From Seohaeicola saemankumensis (GTDB lineage: Bacteria > Pseudomonadota > Alphaproteobacteria > Rhodobacterales > Rhodobacteraceae): 64,000 nucleotides of DNA. Of this stretch, positions 40,782-49,361 are shown piece by piece. The notes beneath the pieces were generated by a model. The model did not search any database and was not told the origin of the DNA. It was given only the letters and a program-made list of their open reading frames with translations. Each line of letters begins with the position of its first letter. The first letter of the stretch is position 1. The DNA is taken from the NCBI RefSeq assembly GCF_021021435.1, contig NZ_JAINWI010000018.1:1-64000 (forward strand), in the 5' to 3' direction. The translations under genes were made by a program, and so were the position numbers.

Positions 40782-42815
40782 ATGGAAAATGGACCATCGG
40801 GGAGCTTTGAAACCATGCTTTCCCCTATTCGTGCGGGTCGGCACGTGATGCGAAATCGTGTCATCATGGGGTCGATGCACACGCGGTTGGAAACCGAGCC
40901 TGACGGCATAGCCAAACAGATCGCGTTTTACGCCGAGCGAGCGCGGGGTGAGGCGGCGATTCTGATCACCGGGGGATTTTCGCCCAATGCCGAGGGCATT
41001 TTCGATCCAGAAGGTCCGCGAATTGATGACCCGGAAGAAGCGCGCAGCCTGCGCCCGATCTGCGAGGCGGTGCAAGCCGAAGGTAGCCTGATTTGCGCGC
41101 AACTTCTTCACGCCGGGCGCTATGCAAAAATCGAAGGGTGTGTGGCTCCGTCGCCGATCCGGGCACCGATCAACCGTTTCATCCCGCGTGAAATGACAGA
41201 AGCAGATATTCTCCGTACCATCGAGGATTTTGCCGTGGCCTCTGCGAATGCGCAGGCCGCAGGCTTCGATGGCGTCGAGATCATGGGGTCCGAGGGATAC
41301 CTCATCAATGAATTCACCGTTACTCACACCAACAAGCGCGACGACGACTGGGGCGGAAGCGCTGAGAACCGTCATCGATTCCCGGTCGAGATCGTGCGTG
41401 CAGTACGTGAACGCTGTGGTCCCGACTTCCTGGTCATCTATCGGATTTCGGCGGCCGATCTGGTCGAGGGCGGCGCGCCCGCCGATGAAATTGCCGCACT
41501 GGCGCGCAAGATCGAGGCAGCAGGCGCGGATATTCTGAACACCGGCATCGGCTGGCACGAGGCCCGTGTCCCTACGATTGCCTATCCGGTGCCGCGCGGT
41601 GCATGGCGCAAGGCGGCGGCTAACGTAAAAACGGCCGTGTCGATCCCGGTGGTCGCCTCAAACCGAATCAACACACCCGAACTCGCCGAAGACATACTCG
41701 CCTCTGGCGATGCGGACATGATCTCGATGGCGCGCCCGTTTCTGGCCGATCCGAATTTCGTAAAAAAGGCGCGCGAGGGTCGCTCGGACGAAATCAACAC
41801 CTGCATTGCCTGCAACCAGGCCTGCCTGGATTTCATCTTTTCGGACAGGCCGGTCGGGTGTCTCGTCAATCCCAGGGCCGGGCGTGAAACGGAATTTCGG
41901 GACACGCCAACCGACGTGCCAAAGAACGTGGCTGTCGTCGGCGGTGGCGCCGCAGGTCTGGCCACCGCGGCAGAGGCGGCGCGGCTGGGCCATTATGTCA
42001 CGCTGTTCGAATCACAGGACAAGCTGGGCGGTCAACTGAACCTGGCGCGCGCTGCACCGGGCAAGGACGAGTTCGACGAAACCCTGCGCTATTATGCCGG
42101 TCAGTTGAAAAAGCATGGTGTCAAACAGCGTCTGGGGCAGCGGGCCGATGTGAACGATCTTGAAGGCTTCGAGCATGTGGTCATCGCCACGGGCGTCACG
42201 CCACGCGTTCCCGAGTTGCCGGGTATCGACCATCCCAGCGTGGCGACCTATGCCGAAATCCTGTCCGGTGAGCGCGTGGCGGGCGACCGTGTCGTCGTGA
42301 TGGGGGCAGGGGGCATCGGCCATGATGTGGCCGAGTTCCTAGTGACTGATCCCGACGAGTTTGCCAATACTGAAGCCTTTTGCGATACTTGGGGTGTTGA
42401 CCCCGAATTTGCTTCGTCGGGCGCTCTGATCGGCGATCCCCTGGCACCGAAACCATCGCGCCGCAAAGTCGTCATGCTTCAGCGCAAGACAGAGAAACCC
42501 GGTGCAGGGCTTGGTGTCTCGACAGGGTGGATCCTGCGCAATGCGCTGCGCAAACATGGGGTCGAGGCCATGGGCGGAGTGACCTATGACCGCATCGACG
42601 ACGAGGGGCTGCATATCCTCGTGGACGGCATGCCAAAGATCATCGTGGCCGATACAATCGTGCTGTGCACCGGTCAGGAGCCGGAACGGGCCCTAGCAGA
42701 AGAGCTTGCCGCGCGCGGCGTCACGGTTACGATGATTGGCGGCGCAAAGGAGGCCGCCGAACTTGATGCGCTGCGCGCCATTGATGAAGGAGTGCGCCTG
42801 GCGCAAAGTCTTTGA
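40782..42815 (+). CDS. 2,4-dienoyl-CoA reductase-like flavoprotein (OYE-FeS-FAD)
   Basis: The 677-aa protein has an N-terminal old-yellow-enzyme barrel (about 1-350), a 4Fe-4S cluster motif CIACNQAC...C near 345-365, and a C-terminal FAD/NAD domain beginning VAVVGGGAAGL. This is the FadH/trimethylamine-dehydrogenase layout. FadH reduces 2,4-dienoyl-CoAs that arise from unsaturated chains, as in terpenoids. I chose ATG 40782 with GAGGAGGAGG upstream; the longer frame from 40737 lies in the operator. A ligase gene follows. Confidence 0.88.
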   Translation: MENGPSGSFETMLSPIRAGRHVMRNRVIMGSMHTRLETEPDGIAKQIAFYAERARGEAAILITGGFSPNAEGIFDPEGPRIDDPEEARSLRPICEAVQAEGSLICAQLLHAGRYAKIEGCVAPSPIRAPINRFIPREMTEADILRTIEDFAVASANAQAAGFDGVEIMGSEGYLINEFTVTHTNKRDDDWGGSAENRHRFPVEIVRAVRERCGPDFLVIYRISAADLVEGGAPADEIAALARKIEAAGADILNTGIGWHEARVPTIAYPVPRGAWRKAAANVKTAVSIPVVASNRINTPELAEDILASGDADMISMARPFLADPNFVKKAREGRSDEINTCIACNQACLDFIFSDRPVGCLVNPRAGRETEFRDTPTDVPKNVAVVGGGAAGLATAAEAARLGHYVTLFESQDKLGGQLNLARAAPGKDEFDETLRYYAGQLKKHGVKQRLGQRADVNDLEGFEHVVIATGVTPRVPELPGIDHPSVATYAEILSGERVAGDRVVVMGAGGIGHDVAEFLVTDPDEFANTEAFCDTWGVDPEFASSGALIGDPLAPKPSRRKVVMLQRKTEKPGAGLGVSTGWILRNALRKHGVEAMGGVTYDRIDDEGLHILVDGMPKIIVADTIVLCTGQEPERALAEELAARGVTVTMIGGAKEAAELDALRAIDEGVRLAQSL

Positions 42816-42842
42816 ACCTAAACCCTGGCAAGAGAGGATTCC

Positions 42843-44363
42843 ATGCTGACCGAAGTCTCGCGTGCAGGGCGCGCCGACCTGTATTCGATCTTTCGAACCC
42901 GCGCACAGGATTGCGCGGGGGATCTGGCCATCGAGGACGGCAGCAAGAGACTGACCTATGCCGAATTGCTGGGGCGGGTCGATCGTCTGGCGGCTGTCTT
43001 TCTGGCACGAGGCGTGGTGCCCGGCGACAGGATCGCGATCCTGTCGCACAACCGCTCAGAATACCTGGAGGTCGAACTGGCAGCGGCAGGTATCGGCGCG
43101 ATTGTCGCTTGCCTGAACTGGCGGCTTGCCCGCGATGAACTGCAGCACTGCATCGATCTGGTCGAGCCGGTGCTCGCGGTTGTCGAACCCGATCTTTCAG
43201 CAGCTTATAGCGCTGTCGCGGCGACACCCTGTCTAACCGTCGGGCCAGACCTGGAGACGGCCATTGCCGGGGTCGAGCCGGACCCGCGCACCGGAACCAT
43301 GGTCGACGATCCAGAGGCCGGTCTGACGATTTTGTATACCTCCGGGACTACGGGCCTGCCCAAGGGGGCCCTCATCAGCCACCGCGCGCATATCGCCCGA
43401 TCCATGGCTTTTGCGGCACAACTGGCACTGGATCCCGGTGACGGGTTTATCGCCTGGGCACCGATGTTCCACATGGCCTCCACCGATCATGCGCTGGCGA
43501 CGGTCCTGCGGGGCGGGACCGTGGTGATGGTGGACGGATTGCAGCCTGCAGTCATCAACGAAGCGTTGTCGCGCTACCGGATCGGCTGGTTCGTGATGAT
43601 GCCCGGTGCGCTGGACGCCTTTATCGCAGAACGACGCGCCAACCCTTTGCCCGTGAAGGGGATCAAGGTTTGCGGCGCCATGGCCGATCTGGTGCCGCCG
43701 CATCAGATCGCGGAGCTGACAGCCCTTCTGGACACGCCCTATCTGAATTCCTTCGGCGCAACTGAAACCGGCCTGCCGCCGGGGACCGCCGATCTGATTG
43801 CGCCGGGTGTGACCCCGGACCGGCTTTCAAAGCGCATCAGCGCATTTTGCGAGGTTCGGCTGGTCGATCCCGACGACCACGAAGTGCCGGATGGAACGCC
43901 GGGCGAAATGGCTGTGCGGGGTCCGACATTGTTTTCGGGGTACTGGAACGCCGACGACGCCAACGCCCGCGACTTTCGCAACGGCTTTTTCCACATGGGC
44001 GACTTGTTCCGGCGCAATGCGGACCGCACCATCGACTTTGTGGACCGGGCCAAATACTTGATTAAGACTGGCGGCGAGAACGTCTACCCTGCGGAGATCG
44101 AGCGTGTTCTTCTATCTCATCCCGGTGTGGTTGATGCCGCTGTAGTAAGGGCATTCGACGTGAAATGGGGAGAAAGTCCGGTGGCCTTTGTCGCCTGCAG
44201 CAAGGACGGGCCGGATGCCGAAGCGCTGATGAATTTGTGCCGTGACAACCTCGCAGGCTACAAACGGCCGCGCGAGTTTCTTTTTATCGCGTTCGAGGAT
44301 TTTCCCAGATCGACCAGCGGAAAGGTCCAGCGGCATGTCCTCGAAGCCCGGCTCGCGGATTGA
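42843..44363 (+). CDS. AMP-forming acyl-CoA ligase
   Basis: The 506-aa class I adenylate-forming enzyme has ILYTSGTTGLPKGALISHR, FGATETG, GDLFRRNADRTIDFVDR and the C-terminal catalytic Lys segment STSGKVQR. It resembles medium-chain, cyclohexanecarboxylate or aromatic acid ligases. It lies 27 nt behind the dienoyl-CoA reductase gene under operator site 5, which suggests it activates the same or a related acid. The exact substrate is not predictable. Confidence 0.87.
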   Translation: MLTEVSRAGRADLYSIFRTRAQDCAGDLAIEDGSKRLTYAELLGRVDRLAAVFLARGVVPGDRIAILSHNRSEYLEVELAAAGIGAIVACLNWRLARDELQHCIDLVEPVLAVVEPDLSAAYSAVAATPCLTVGPDLETAIAGVEPDPRTGTMVDDPEAGLTILYTSGTTGLPKGALISHRAHIARSMAFAAQLALDPGDGFIAWAPMFHMASTDHALATVLRGGTVVMVDGLQPAVINEALSRYRIGWFVMMPGALDAFIAERRANPLPVKGIKVCGAMADLVPPHQIAELTALLDTPYLNSFGATETGLPPGTADLIAPGVTPDRLSKRISAFCEVRLVDPDDHEVPDGTPGEMAVRGPTLFSGYWNADDANARDFRNGFFHMGDLFRRNADRTIDFVDRAKYLIKTGGENVYPAEIERVLLSHPGVVDAAVVRAFDVKWGESPVAFVACSKDGPDAEALMNLCRDNLAGYKRPREFLFIAFEDFPRSTSGKVQRHVLEARLAD

Positions 44364-44383
44364 TTTGCGCCCCGGCCCGGTCG

Positions 44384-44839
44384 TCAGCCCACCACGCCCG
44401 TTCGCCCCACAAGCGCCATAAGCGTTCCGGTCATCGTCGCGACCAGCTTCTCATCCTCGCCTTTCACGGCATAGGCACGCGCTTCGCAGATGGTCAGAGT
44501 CCTTCCCGGCTTCACCACGTCAGCGACGAAGCGAAACCGTTCGCCGTCCGCCGGGTTGAGCAGGTTGATCTTGAATTCGGCTGTCAAAACGGCTGCTTCC
44601 GCGGGCATCAGCGAAAAGGCCGCGTATCCGCAGGCGCTGTCGAGCGCGGTCGATACGATTCCGGCATGTAAAAAACCATGCTGCTGGGTCAGCGTATCCT
44701 GATGTGCCATTTCCAGAACAATGCGGCCGGGCGACAACTCGGCAATGCTGATCCCCAACGTATGCATCACCTGCTGGCGGTTGAAACTGTCATGCACGCT
44801 TGCGTCATAGTCGGGGTTCTTTGGTTCGAATCGCGTCAT
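44384..44839 (-). CDS. PaaI-type hot-dog thioesterase
   Basis: The 151-aa single hot-dog protein has QHGFLHAGIVSTALDSACGYAA, the PaaI family core with the catalytic Asp region. It should hydrolyse dead-end acyl-CoAs and free CoA. The gene converges on the ligase at 44363 with a 20-nt gap. GAGGAAG precedes ATG 44839. It is the first of three such thioesterases in the window. Confidence 0.83.
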   Translation of the reverse strand: MTRFEPKNPDYDASVHDSFNRQQVMHTLGISIAELSPGRIVLEMAHQDTLTQQHGFLHAGIVSTALDSACGYAAFSLMPAEAAVLTAEFKINLLNPADGERFRFVADVVKPGRTLTICEARAYAVKGEDEKLVATMTGTLMALVGRTGVVG

Positions 44840-44860
44840 GGCGGGTCTTCCTCTTCGATT

Positions 44861-45586
44861 TCATTCATTGATGACCACTCTTAGGCGGTCTTTGAGGCGC
44901 GCATCTTGTAGCGAAAGGCCAAATCGACACGTTGCGGACTGAGCGCGCAACGCGCCGGGCGGTTTGCCGGCAAAGGTACGGCAAGCGGCAGACAAATGAG
45001 ATTGATCATAATATCCGGCGTCCAGCGCCAGATCGCTCAGCGGCAGGGTCTGTGACGCGAGCTGCCCGAGAGCCTGACGAAAGCGTCGCGAAGCCGCAAG
45101 CCTCCGCCGCGACACGCCGGTTTCCGCCCGCACCTTTCGACGTTCGGTCCGGTCGCTGTACGCTCCGGGTGGCGCGGCAAAGCACAGGCCTTTCGCGAGG
45201 CCGTCAAGCACCGCGACAAGCGCAGGCAGGTCATCGTCCCCGGTCTGTACGCGGCCCAGTTCCAAGGCCAGCATGTCCAGCACTTTGAAGTCGGGCATTC
45301 GCTGCGGTCGTGACGACAGTCGCAGCCCGGCCACGACACCCTGGAAGGGCCTTGGGCGGGGCGTGAAACAAGGGCGCGGTTCTGCCAGCGATACGCGCGC
45401 CCCGTCGCTGTCGTCGCAGGTTATCGAAAGGGTAAAGAGGTCAGTTGCGAACCGGCCGCTTCCACGACGGCTTAGCACACCGGTATCGCGGAACACGAAA
45501 AGGTGGTCGATCTGTGTGGCCGCTTCCTGAGGCGGCGCCAACTCGAGATAGAGCGGCGGCGCCGCAAGGTCACAGGACAAAAGCAT
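44861..45586 (-). CDS. AraC-family transcriptional regulator
   Basis: The 241-aa protein ends in an AraC-type helix-turn-helix pair: LPLSDLALDAGYYDQSHLSAACRTFAGKPPGAL near 180-215. The N-terminal half has no recognisable ligand domain. ATG 45586 (MLLSCDLA) follows GAGAA; the frame to 45667 runs inside the NmrA gene and is rejected. It overlaps that gene by 17 nt, so the two are probably a pair. Its target genes cannot be told. Confidence 0.75.
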   Translation of the reverse strand: MLLSCDLAAPPLYLELAPPQEAATQIDHLFVFRDTGVLSRRGSGRFATDLFTLSITCDDSDGARVSLAEPRPCFTPRPRPFQGVVAGLRLSSRPQRMPDFKVLDMLALELGRVQTGDDDLPALVAVLDGLAKGLCFAAPPGAYSDRTERRKVRAETGVSRRRLAASRRFRQALGQLASQTLPLSDLALDAGYYDQSHLSAACRTFAGKPPGALRAQSATCRFGLSLQDARLKDRLRVVINE

Positions 45587-46424
45587 CCCGGTTCTCGGCG
45601 ACGAAATCGGCAAATCGACGCGCCGGGCGGCGGAGCACGTCGCTGACCGTGGTCTCGATACCGGCAAGGTAGCCCTTGGGCGCTATGGAGGCCAGTTCGA
45701 CCATGGCTCCGGCGACCTCGTCCTGCATTCCGCCTGCGACCATACCCGCCTTGGCATCTTCGGCCGACAGGGGCGCGCAGGTGACAGTCCGGCCTGTCAC
45801 CTCGGACAGGAGGGCGGCAATATCCTCTCCGGCAAGAGCTTCGGGTCCGGTCAGACCAAGAGCCTTGCCTTCGTACCCCGGAGCGGTCAGCGCCTCGGCG
45901 GCGACATCCGCGATGTCGCGGGCGTCGATCCAGGCTACGGGGCCGCCCAGATCGTCGTAATAGACCCCATCTTTTGCAATATTTCCGGCCTGCCAGAGCA
46001 GATTCTGCATGAAATACGTCGGCTGAACGAAGGTCCAGTCAAGGCCACTTTGCTTCAACAGTTCCTGGGTTTCGGAATGCCATTTCCCAAAGGTCAGCCC
46101 CGCCTTGGGCGACGCGCCAAGCCCCGTGGCTACAACGATATGGCGCACGCCAGCAGCTTTGGCCGCCGCGACCACATTCGCCTTCCACTGACGCATGTCC
46201 CGATGGGCAGGCGTAACCAGGTATATCTTTTCTGCTCCGTCGCAGGCCCGCGCCAGCGCTGTGGGATCAGCGAAATCCGCAGCGACTGCCACGCATCCTT
46301 TGGCCTTAAGCGCGTCTAGCTTGGAGGTATCGCTGGTGACAGCACGCACGGTCGCGTCTTTTGCCAGAAGCGTATCGACAAGAGGCGCGCCAGTGGTGCC
46401 CGTGGCTCCGAATACAGTGATCAT
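45570..46424 (-). CDS. NmrA/SDR-a5-like NAD(P)-binding protein
   Basis: The 284-aa protein starts with the dinucleotide loop MITVFGATGTTGAP and has the atypical SDR plan seen in NmrA-like redox sensors and QOR2-type NAD(P)H:quinone oxidoreductases (GKWHSETQELLKQSGLDWTFVQPTYFMQN). AAAGGAGAAA precedes ATG 46424, which overlaps the synthetase stop. It could be an oxidoreductase or a sensor; there is no clear link to acyl-CoA chemistry. Confidence 0.8.
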   Translation of the reverse strand: MITVFGATGTTGAPLVDTLLAKDATVRAVTSDTSKLDALKAKGCVAVAADFADPTALARACDGAEKIYLVTPAHRDMRQWKANVVAAAKAAGVRHIVVATGLGASPKAGLTFGKWHSETQELLKQSGLDWTFVQPTYFMQNLLWQAGNIAKDGVYYDDLGGPVAWIDARDIADVAAEALTAPGYEGKALGLTGPEALAGEDIAALLSEVTGRTVTCAPLSAEDAKAGMVAGGMQDEVAGAMVELASIAPKGYLAGIETTVSDVLRRPARRFADFVAENRDAFVL

Positions 46425-48358
46425 GATTTCTCCTTTTGCAGGTTTGCTATAGGCTGAATGGTTTCAGGGTTGCTGATCGATGACAGATCGCCCGGATCCT
46501 GACCGAGGAAGGCGGCGCGTACGACCCGGCGCATGATTTTCATGCTCCGGGTTTTTGGCAGCGCCTCGACAAAGTGGATCTCGCGCGGGCGGAAGGGTTT
46601 CGAGACGATTTCTCCGACCTGATCCTTGAGCTGTTCGACAAGGGCAGCGTCGGGCGACACGCCCGGTGCCGGCACACAGATACAGACCACGGCCACCCCC
46701 TTGATCTCGTCGGGCGCGGCAATGGCTGCGGCTTCCACCACCTGTCCCGTCTCGGTGAGGGCCGCCTCGATCTCGGGTGGTCCTATGCGTTTGCCGGCGA
46801 TGTTCAGCGTGTCATCCGACCTTCCTAATATGTACCATGTCCCGTCTGGATCGCAGCGCACCCAGTCACCATGCCGCCAGATGCCGGGATAAGTGGACCA
46901 GTAGGTTTCAAGGTAGCGCTCGCGGTCTCTCAAAATGGCGGGGGTCAGGCCCAGCGGTGGCTGTGTCACAACGAGTTCGCCCACTTCGCCCGGGCGGGCT
47001 TCGCTGCCGTCCTCGCTCAGCACTTTCGCCCCGACACCCAACGCCTCGGCGGAGAATCCGCCAGGTTTGATTTCGTGCAGCACGGTCGAAGTCAGGATCG
47101 CGCCGAAAAGCTCGGTCCCGCCCGAGATATTCAGCGGCACCGCGCGGCGGCGGCAGATATGGTCGAGTTGCCACAGCCAGGCGTCGAGGGTCCAGGGTTC
47201 ACCGGTCGAGGCAACAATGCGCAGGGACGACAGGTCGTAGCCCGTCAAGAGTCCAGAATCCTGCGTCATGAACTGCCGCACCAGGGTTGGGGCGACGCCC
47301 ATGTGGGTCACGTTCATATCGGAAGCAAGACGTAACAGCCGAAAGGGATCGCCTGGCGTTGATGGTGCACCCTCGGCCAGTATCAGCGTCGAACCGGACA
47401 AGAGCACCGACAAAAGCGTGAGCGGGCCCATGACCCACCCCATGTCGGTCATCCATAGGTGCCGGTCATCCTGTTTCATGTCGAGACACAGCATGAAATC
47501 GGCCGTGGCCTTTGCCTGCGCCCCCAAATGGGTATGCACGACGCCTTTGGGCCGACCGGTCGTGCCCGAGGTGTAGGCGATCAGAAAGATGTCTTCGGCC
47601 GCGACTGGAACAGCCGCGAAATCCGGGCTGGCCGCCCCCACGGTTTCGGCCCAGTCGAGATCGCGGGCTGGATTGGCCACCGCGCCGCCGAACCGTCGCA
47701 GGCTGATTACGGTATGGGCCGTTGGCACCTCGGTCAGGGCCTTGGCAAGGGTCGCCTCCATCCATACTGGCTTGCCTCGTCGGGGTGTGGCGTCCGCTGT
47801 CAACACCGCCACCGCAGCGGCATCGTTCAGCCGCGATACGATGGCTGCGGGCGCAAAGCCGGAGAACAGCGGCACCGCCACCGCGCCCAGCCGGGCAATA
47901 CCCATAAGCGCGGCCTCGATTTCGGGGATCATCGGCATATAGATGCCGACCGCTTGGCCGGGCTTTACACCGCGGGCGGCAAGGGCTGAGGCGACACGGG
48001 AGGCTTCGGCGGCAAGTTCGGAATAGGTCCAGCGGCGGCGGCTTCCGTCCTCGCCGACCCAGTCGATTGCGACCTTGTCGCCCAGGCCGTCGGCAATTCG
48101 AACGTCAAGACAGGTTTCCGTCAGATTCAATGTGCCTCCGACGGCCCACTTGACTGATTCGGAACCTTGGGAGATATCCCGCAGCCGCGTATAGGGCCGC
48201 ATGAACCGTATACCGGCATGTTCAATGATCCGGCCCCAGAACCAGTCCGGCTCTTCATTCGAGCGGCGGACAAGACCCTCGTAACTGTCAATGCCGCAGT
48301 CTTTCAAAAAACCGGTCAGCGTGCTTGTCCGCTGAATGTCAGAGTCTGGTTGAAACAT
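46421..48358 (-). CDS. Acetyl-CoA-synthetase-like acyl-CoA synthetase
   Basis: The 645-aa AMP-forming synthetase is of Acs size and layout: N-terminal WFWGRIIE region, P-loop YTSGTTGRPKGVVHTHLG, RSDDTLNIAGKRIGPPEIE and the C-terminal catalytic Lys in KTRSMKIMRR. Substrate is a short or medium acid, perhaps acetoacetate or a released branched acid. I chose ATG 48358 after AAAGG; the track to TTG 48364 is rejected. A terminator lies between it and the upstream SDR gene. Confidence 0.87.
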   Translation of the reverse strand: MFQPDSDIQRTSTLTGFLKDCGIDSYEGLVRRSNEEPDWFWGRIIEHAGIRFMRPYTRLRDISQGSESVKWAVGGTLNLTETCLDVRIADGLGDKVAIDWVGEDGSRRRWTYSELAAEASRVASALAARGVKPGQAVGIYMPMIPEIEAALMGIARLGAVAVPLFSGFAPAAIVSRLNDAAAVAVLTADATPRRGKPVWMEATLAKALTEVPTAHTVISLRRFGGAVANPARDLDWAETVGAASPDFAAVPVAAEDIFLIAYTSGTTGRPKGVVHTHLGAQAKATADFMLCLDMKQDDRHLWMTDMGWVMGPLTLLSVLLSGSTLILAEGAPSTPGDPFRLLRLASDMNVTHMGVAPTLVRQFMTQDSGLLTGYDLSSLRIVASTGEPWTLDAWLWQLDHICRRRAVPLNISGGTELFGAILTSTVLHEIKPGGFSAEALGVGAKVLSEDGSEARPGEVGELVVTQPPLGLTPAILRDRERYLETYWSTYPGIWRHGDWVRCDPDGTWYILGRSDDTLNIAGKRIGPPEIEAALTETGQVVEAAAIAAPDEIKGVAVVCICVPAPGVSPDAALVEQLKDQVGEIVSKPFRPREIHFVEALPKTRSMKIMRRVVRAAFLGQDPGDLSSISNPETIQPIANLQKEKS

Positions 48359-48377
48359 TCGCAACCTTTCCGCACCG

Positions 48378-48408
48378 AAAAAAAATGGCCGTACTTAATG
48401 CACGGCCA
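48378..48408 (-). terminator. Rho-independent terminator after the BadH-like SDR gene
   Basis: Read leftward, TGGCCGT and ACGGCCA (48408-48402 and 48392-48386) form a 7-bp stem with a 9-nt loop followed by eight T residues (48385-48378). It ends the SDR transcript about 70 nt behind its stop and makes that gene a separate unit from the synthetase. Confidence 0.8.
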
Positions 48409-48474
48409 GTCAGGGAGGTAACTCTTGGCACGATTTGGCAGCAGCGCCGTGTGACCGGCTCCGCTGCCAGCGTT

Positions 48475-49236
48475 TTAACCGTGCATGGACAAGCCGCCTG
48501 AAACCGAAATCACCTGGCCGGTGATGAACCCAGCGTCATCCGACGAAAGAAAGCAAATGATGCCAGGGTAATCTGACGGTTGTGCCAGGCGCTTCATCGG
48601 AATTGCCCGCTTGAGACCTTCGGCGATCTTTTCACCGGCCTCGCCCTCAGCAACCTGAGCGAAAAGCGGAGTGTCGGTGGGGCCGGGCGCAACCGCGTTC
48701 AATTGAATACCTTTGCGTGCTAGTTCGCGCGCCACGGTCTTGGTGAACGAGATGATGCCGCCCTTGCAGGCCGAGTAGACGGCCTCGCCCGATGACCCGA
48801 CCCGACCGGCGTCAGACGCGATATTGACAACGCGGCCGCCCCCGTTTTTAACCATGCTTGGAAGCACCGCGTGATGCATATTGAGCGGTCCATAAAGATT
48901 GATGTCGATGACCTTTTTCCAAAGATCGGCATCGGTATCCAGGAACGGTTTGATCACGTCCCAGCCGGCGTTGTTCACCAGCACATCAATCGGCCCTCCG
49001 GCCTCGAACCCGGCCACTGCCGTGTCGACCTGAGCGCGGTCGGTGATATCTACCTTGAAGGCCTGCGCCTTTCCACCGGCCTCGGTGATCAGTCGAACAG
49101 TTTCTTCCGCCCCTTCCATGTTCAGATCGAAAACGGCCACCTCGGCACCATATTCGCCGAACCGTTCGCAAACTGCACGACCGATGCCGCTGCCACCGCC
49201 GGTCACGATGACCCGTTTTTCAGTCAACCCTCGCAT
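48475..49236 (-). CDS. SDR resembling 2-hydroxycyclohexanecarboxyl-CoA dehydrogenase
   Basis: The 253-aa SDR has TGGGSGIGR, VFDLNMEGAE, NNAGWDVIKPF, MHHAVLPSMV, NIASDAGRVGSSGEAVYSACKGG (active site Ser, Tyr, Lys) and FITGQVISVSGGLSMHG. These blocks closely follow BadH of Rhodopseudomonas palustris as I remember it, which oxidises 2-hydroxycyclohexane-1-carboxyl-CoA. A general 3-hydroxyacyl-CoA dehydrogenase is the alternative. I chose ATG 49236 with GGGAGAGGAG; the frame to 49290 has no such support. It is divergent from the double TetR gene. Confidence 0.8.
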   Translation of the reverse strand: MRGLTEKRVIVTGGGSGIGRAVCERFGEYGAEVAVFDLNMEGAEETVRLITEAGGKAQAFKVDITDRAQVDTAVAGFEAGGPIDVLVNNAGWDVIKPFLDTDADLWKKVIDINLYGPLNMHHAVLPSMVKNGGGRVVNIASDAGRVGSSGEAVYSACKGGIISFTKTVARELARKGIQLNAVAPGPTDTPLFAQVAEGEAGEKIAEGLKRAIPMKRLAQPSDYPGIICFLSSDDAGFITGQVISVSGGLSMHG

Positions 49237-49291
49237 GTGGAAGTTCTCCTCTCCCGTTACACTTTCTAAGGAGCTTGATTCGACGCTCACT

Positions 49292-49326
49292 TTGATGTAT
49301 TCTAACAGTTGTTAGATTTATTGCAA
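49292..49326. promoter_or_regulatory. Divergent promoter region with perfect operator (site 6) at the regulator gene
   Basis: TCTAACAGTTGTTAGA is at 49301-49316. Leftward, TTGCAA (49326-49321) and TAGAAT (49304-49299) are 16 bp apart. Rightward, TTGATG (49292-49297) and TAGATT (49313-49318) are 15 bp apart. The site would let the regulator control itself and the BadH-like gene. Confidence 0.82.
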
Positions 49327-49361
49327 TAGACAGCCTCACCTCTGACAAGTATCGACATTGG

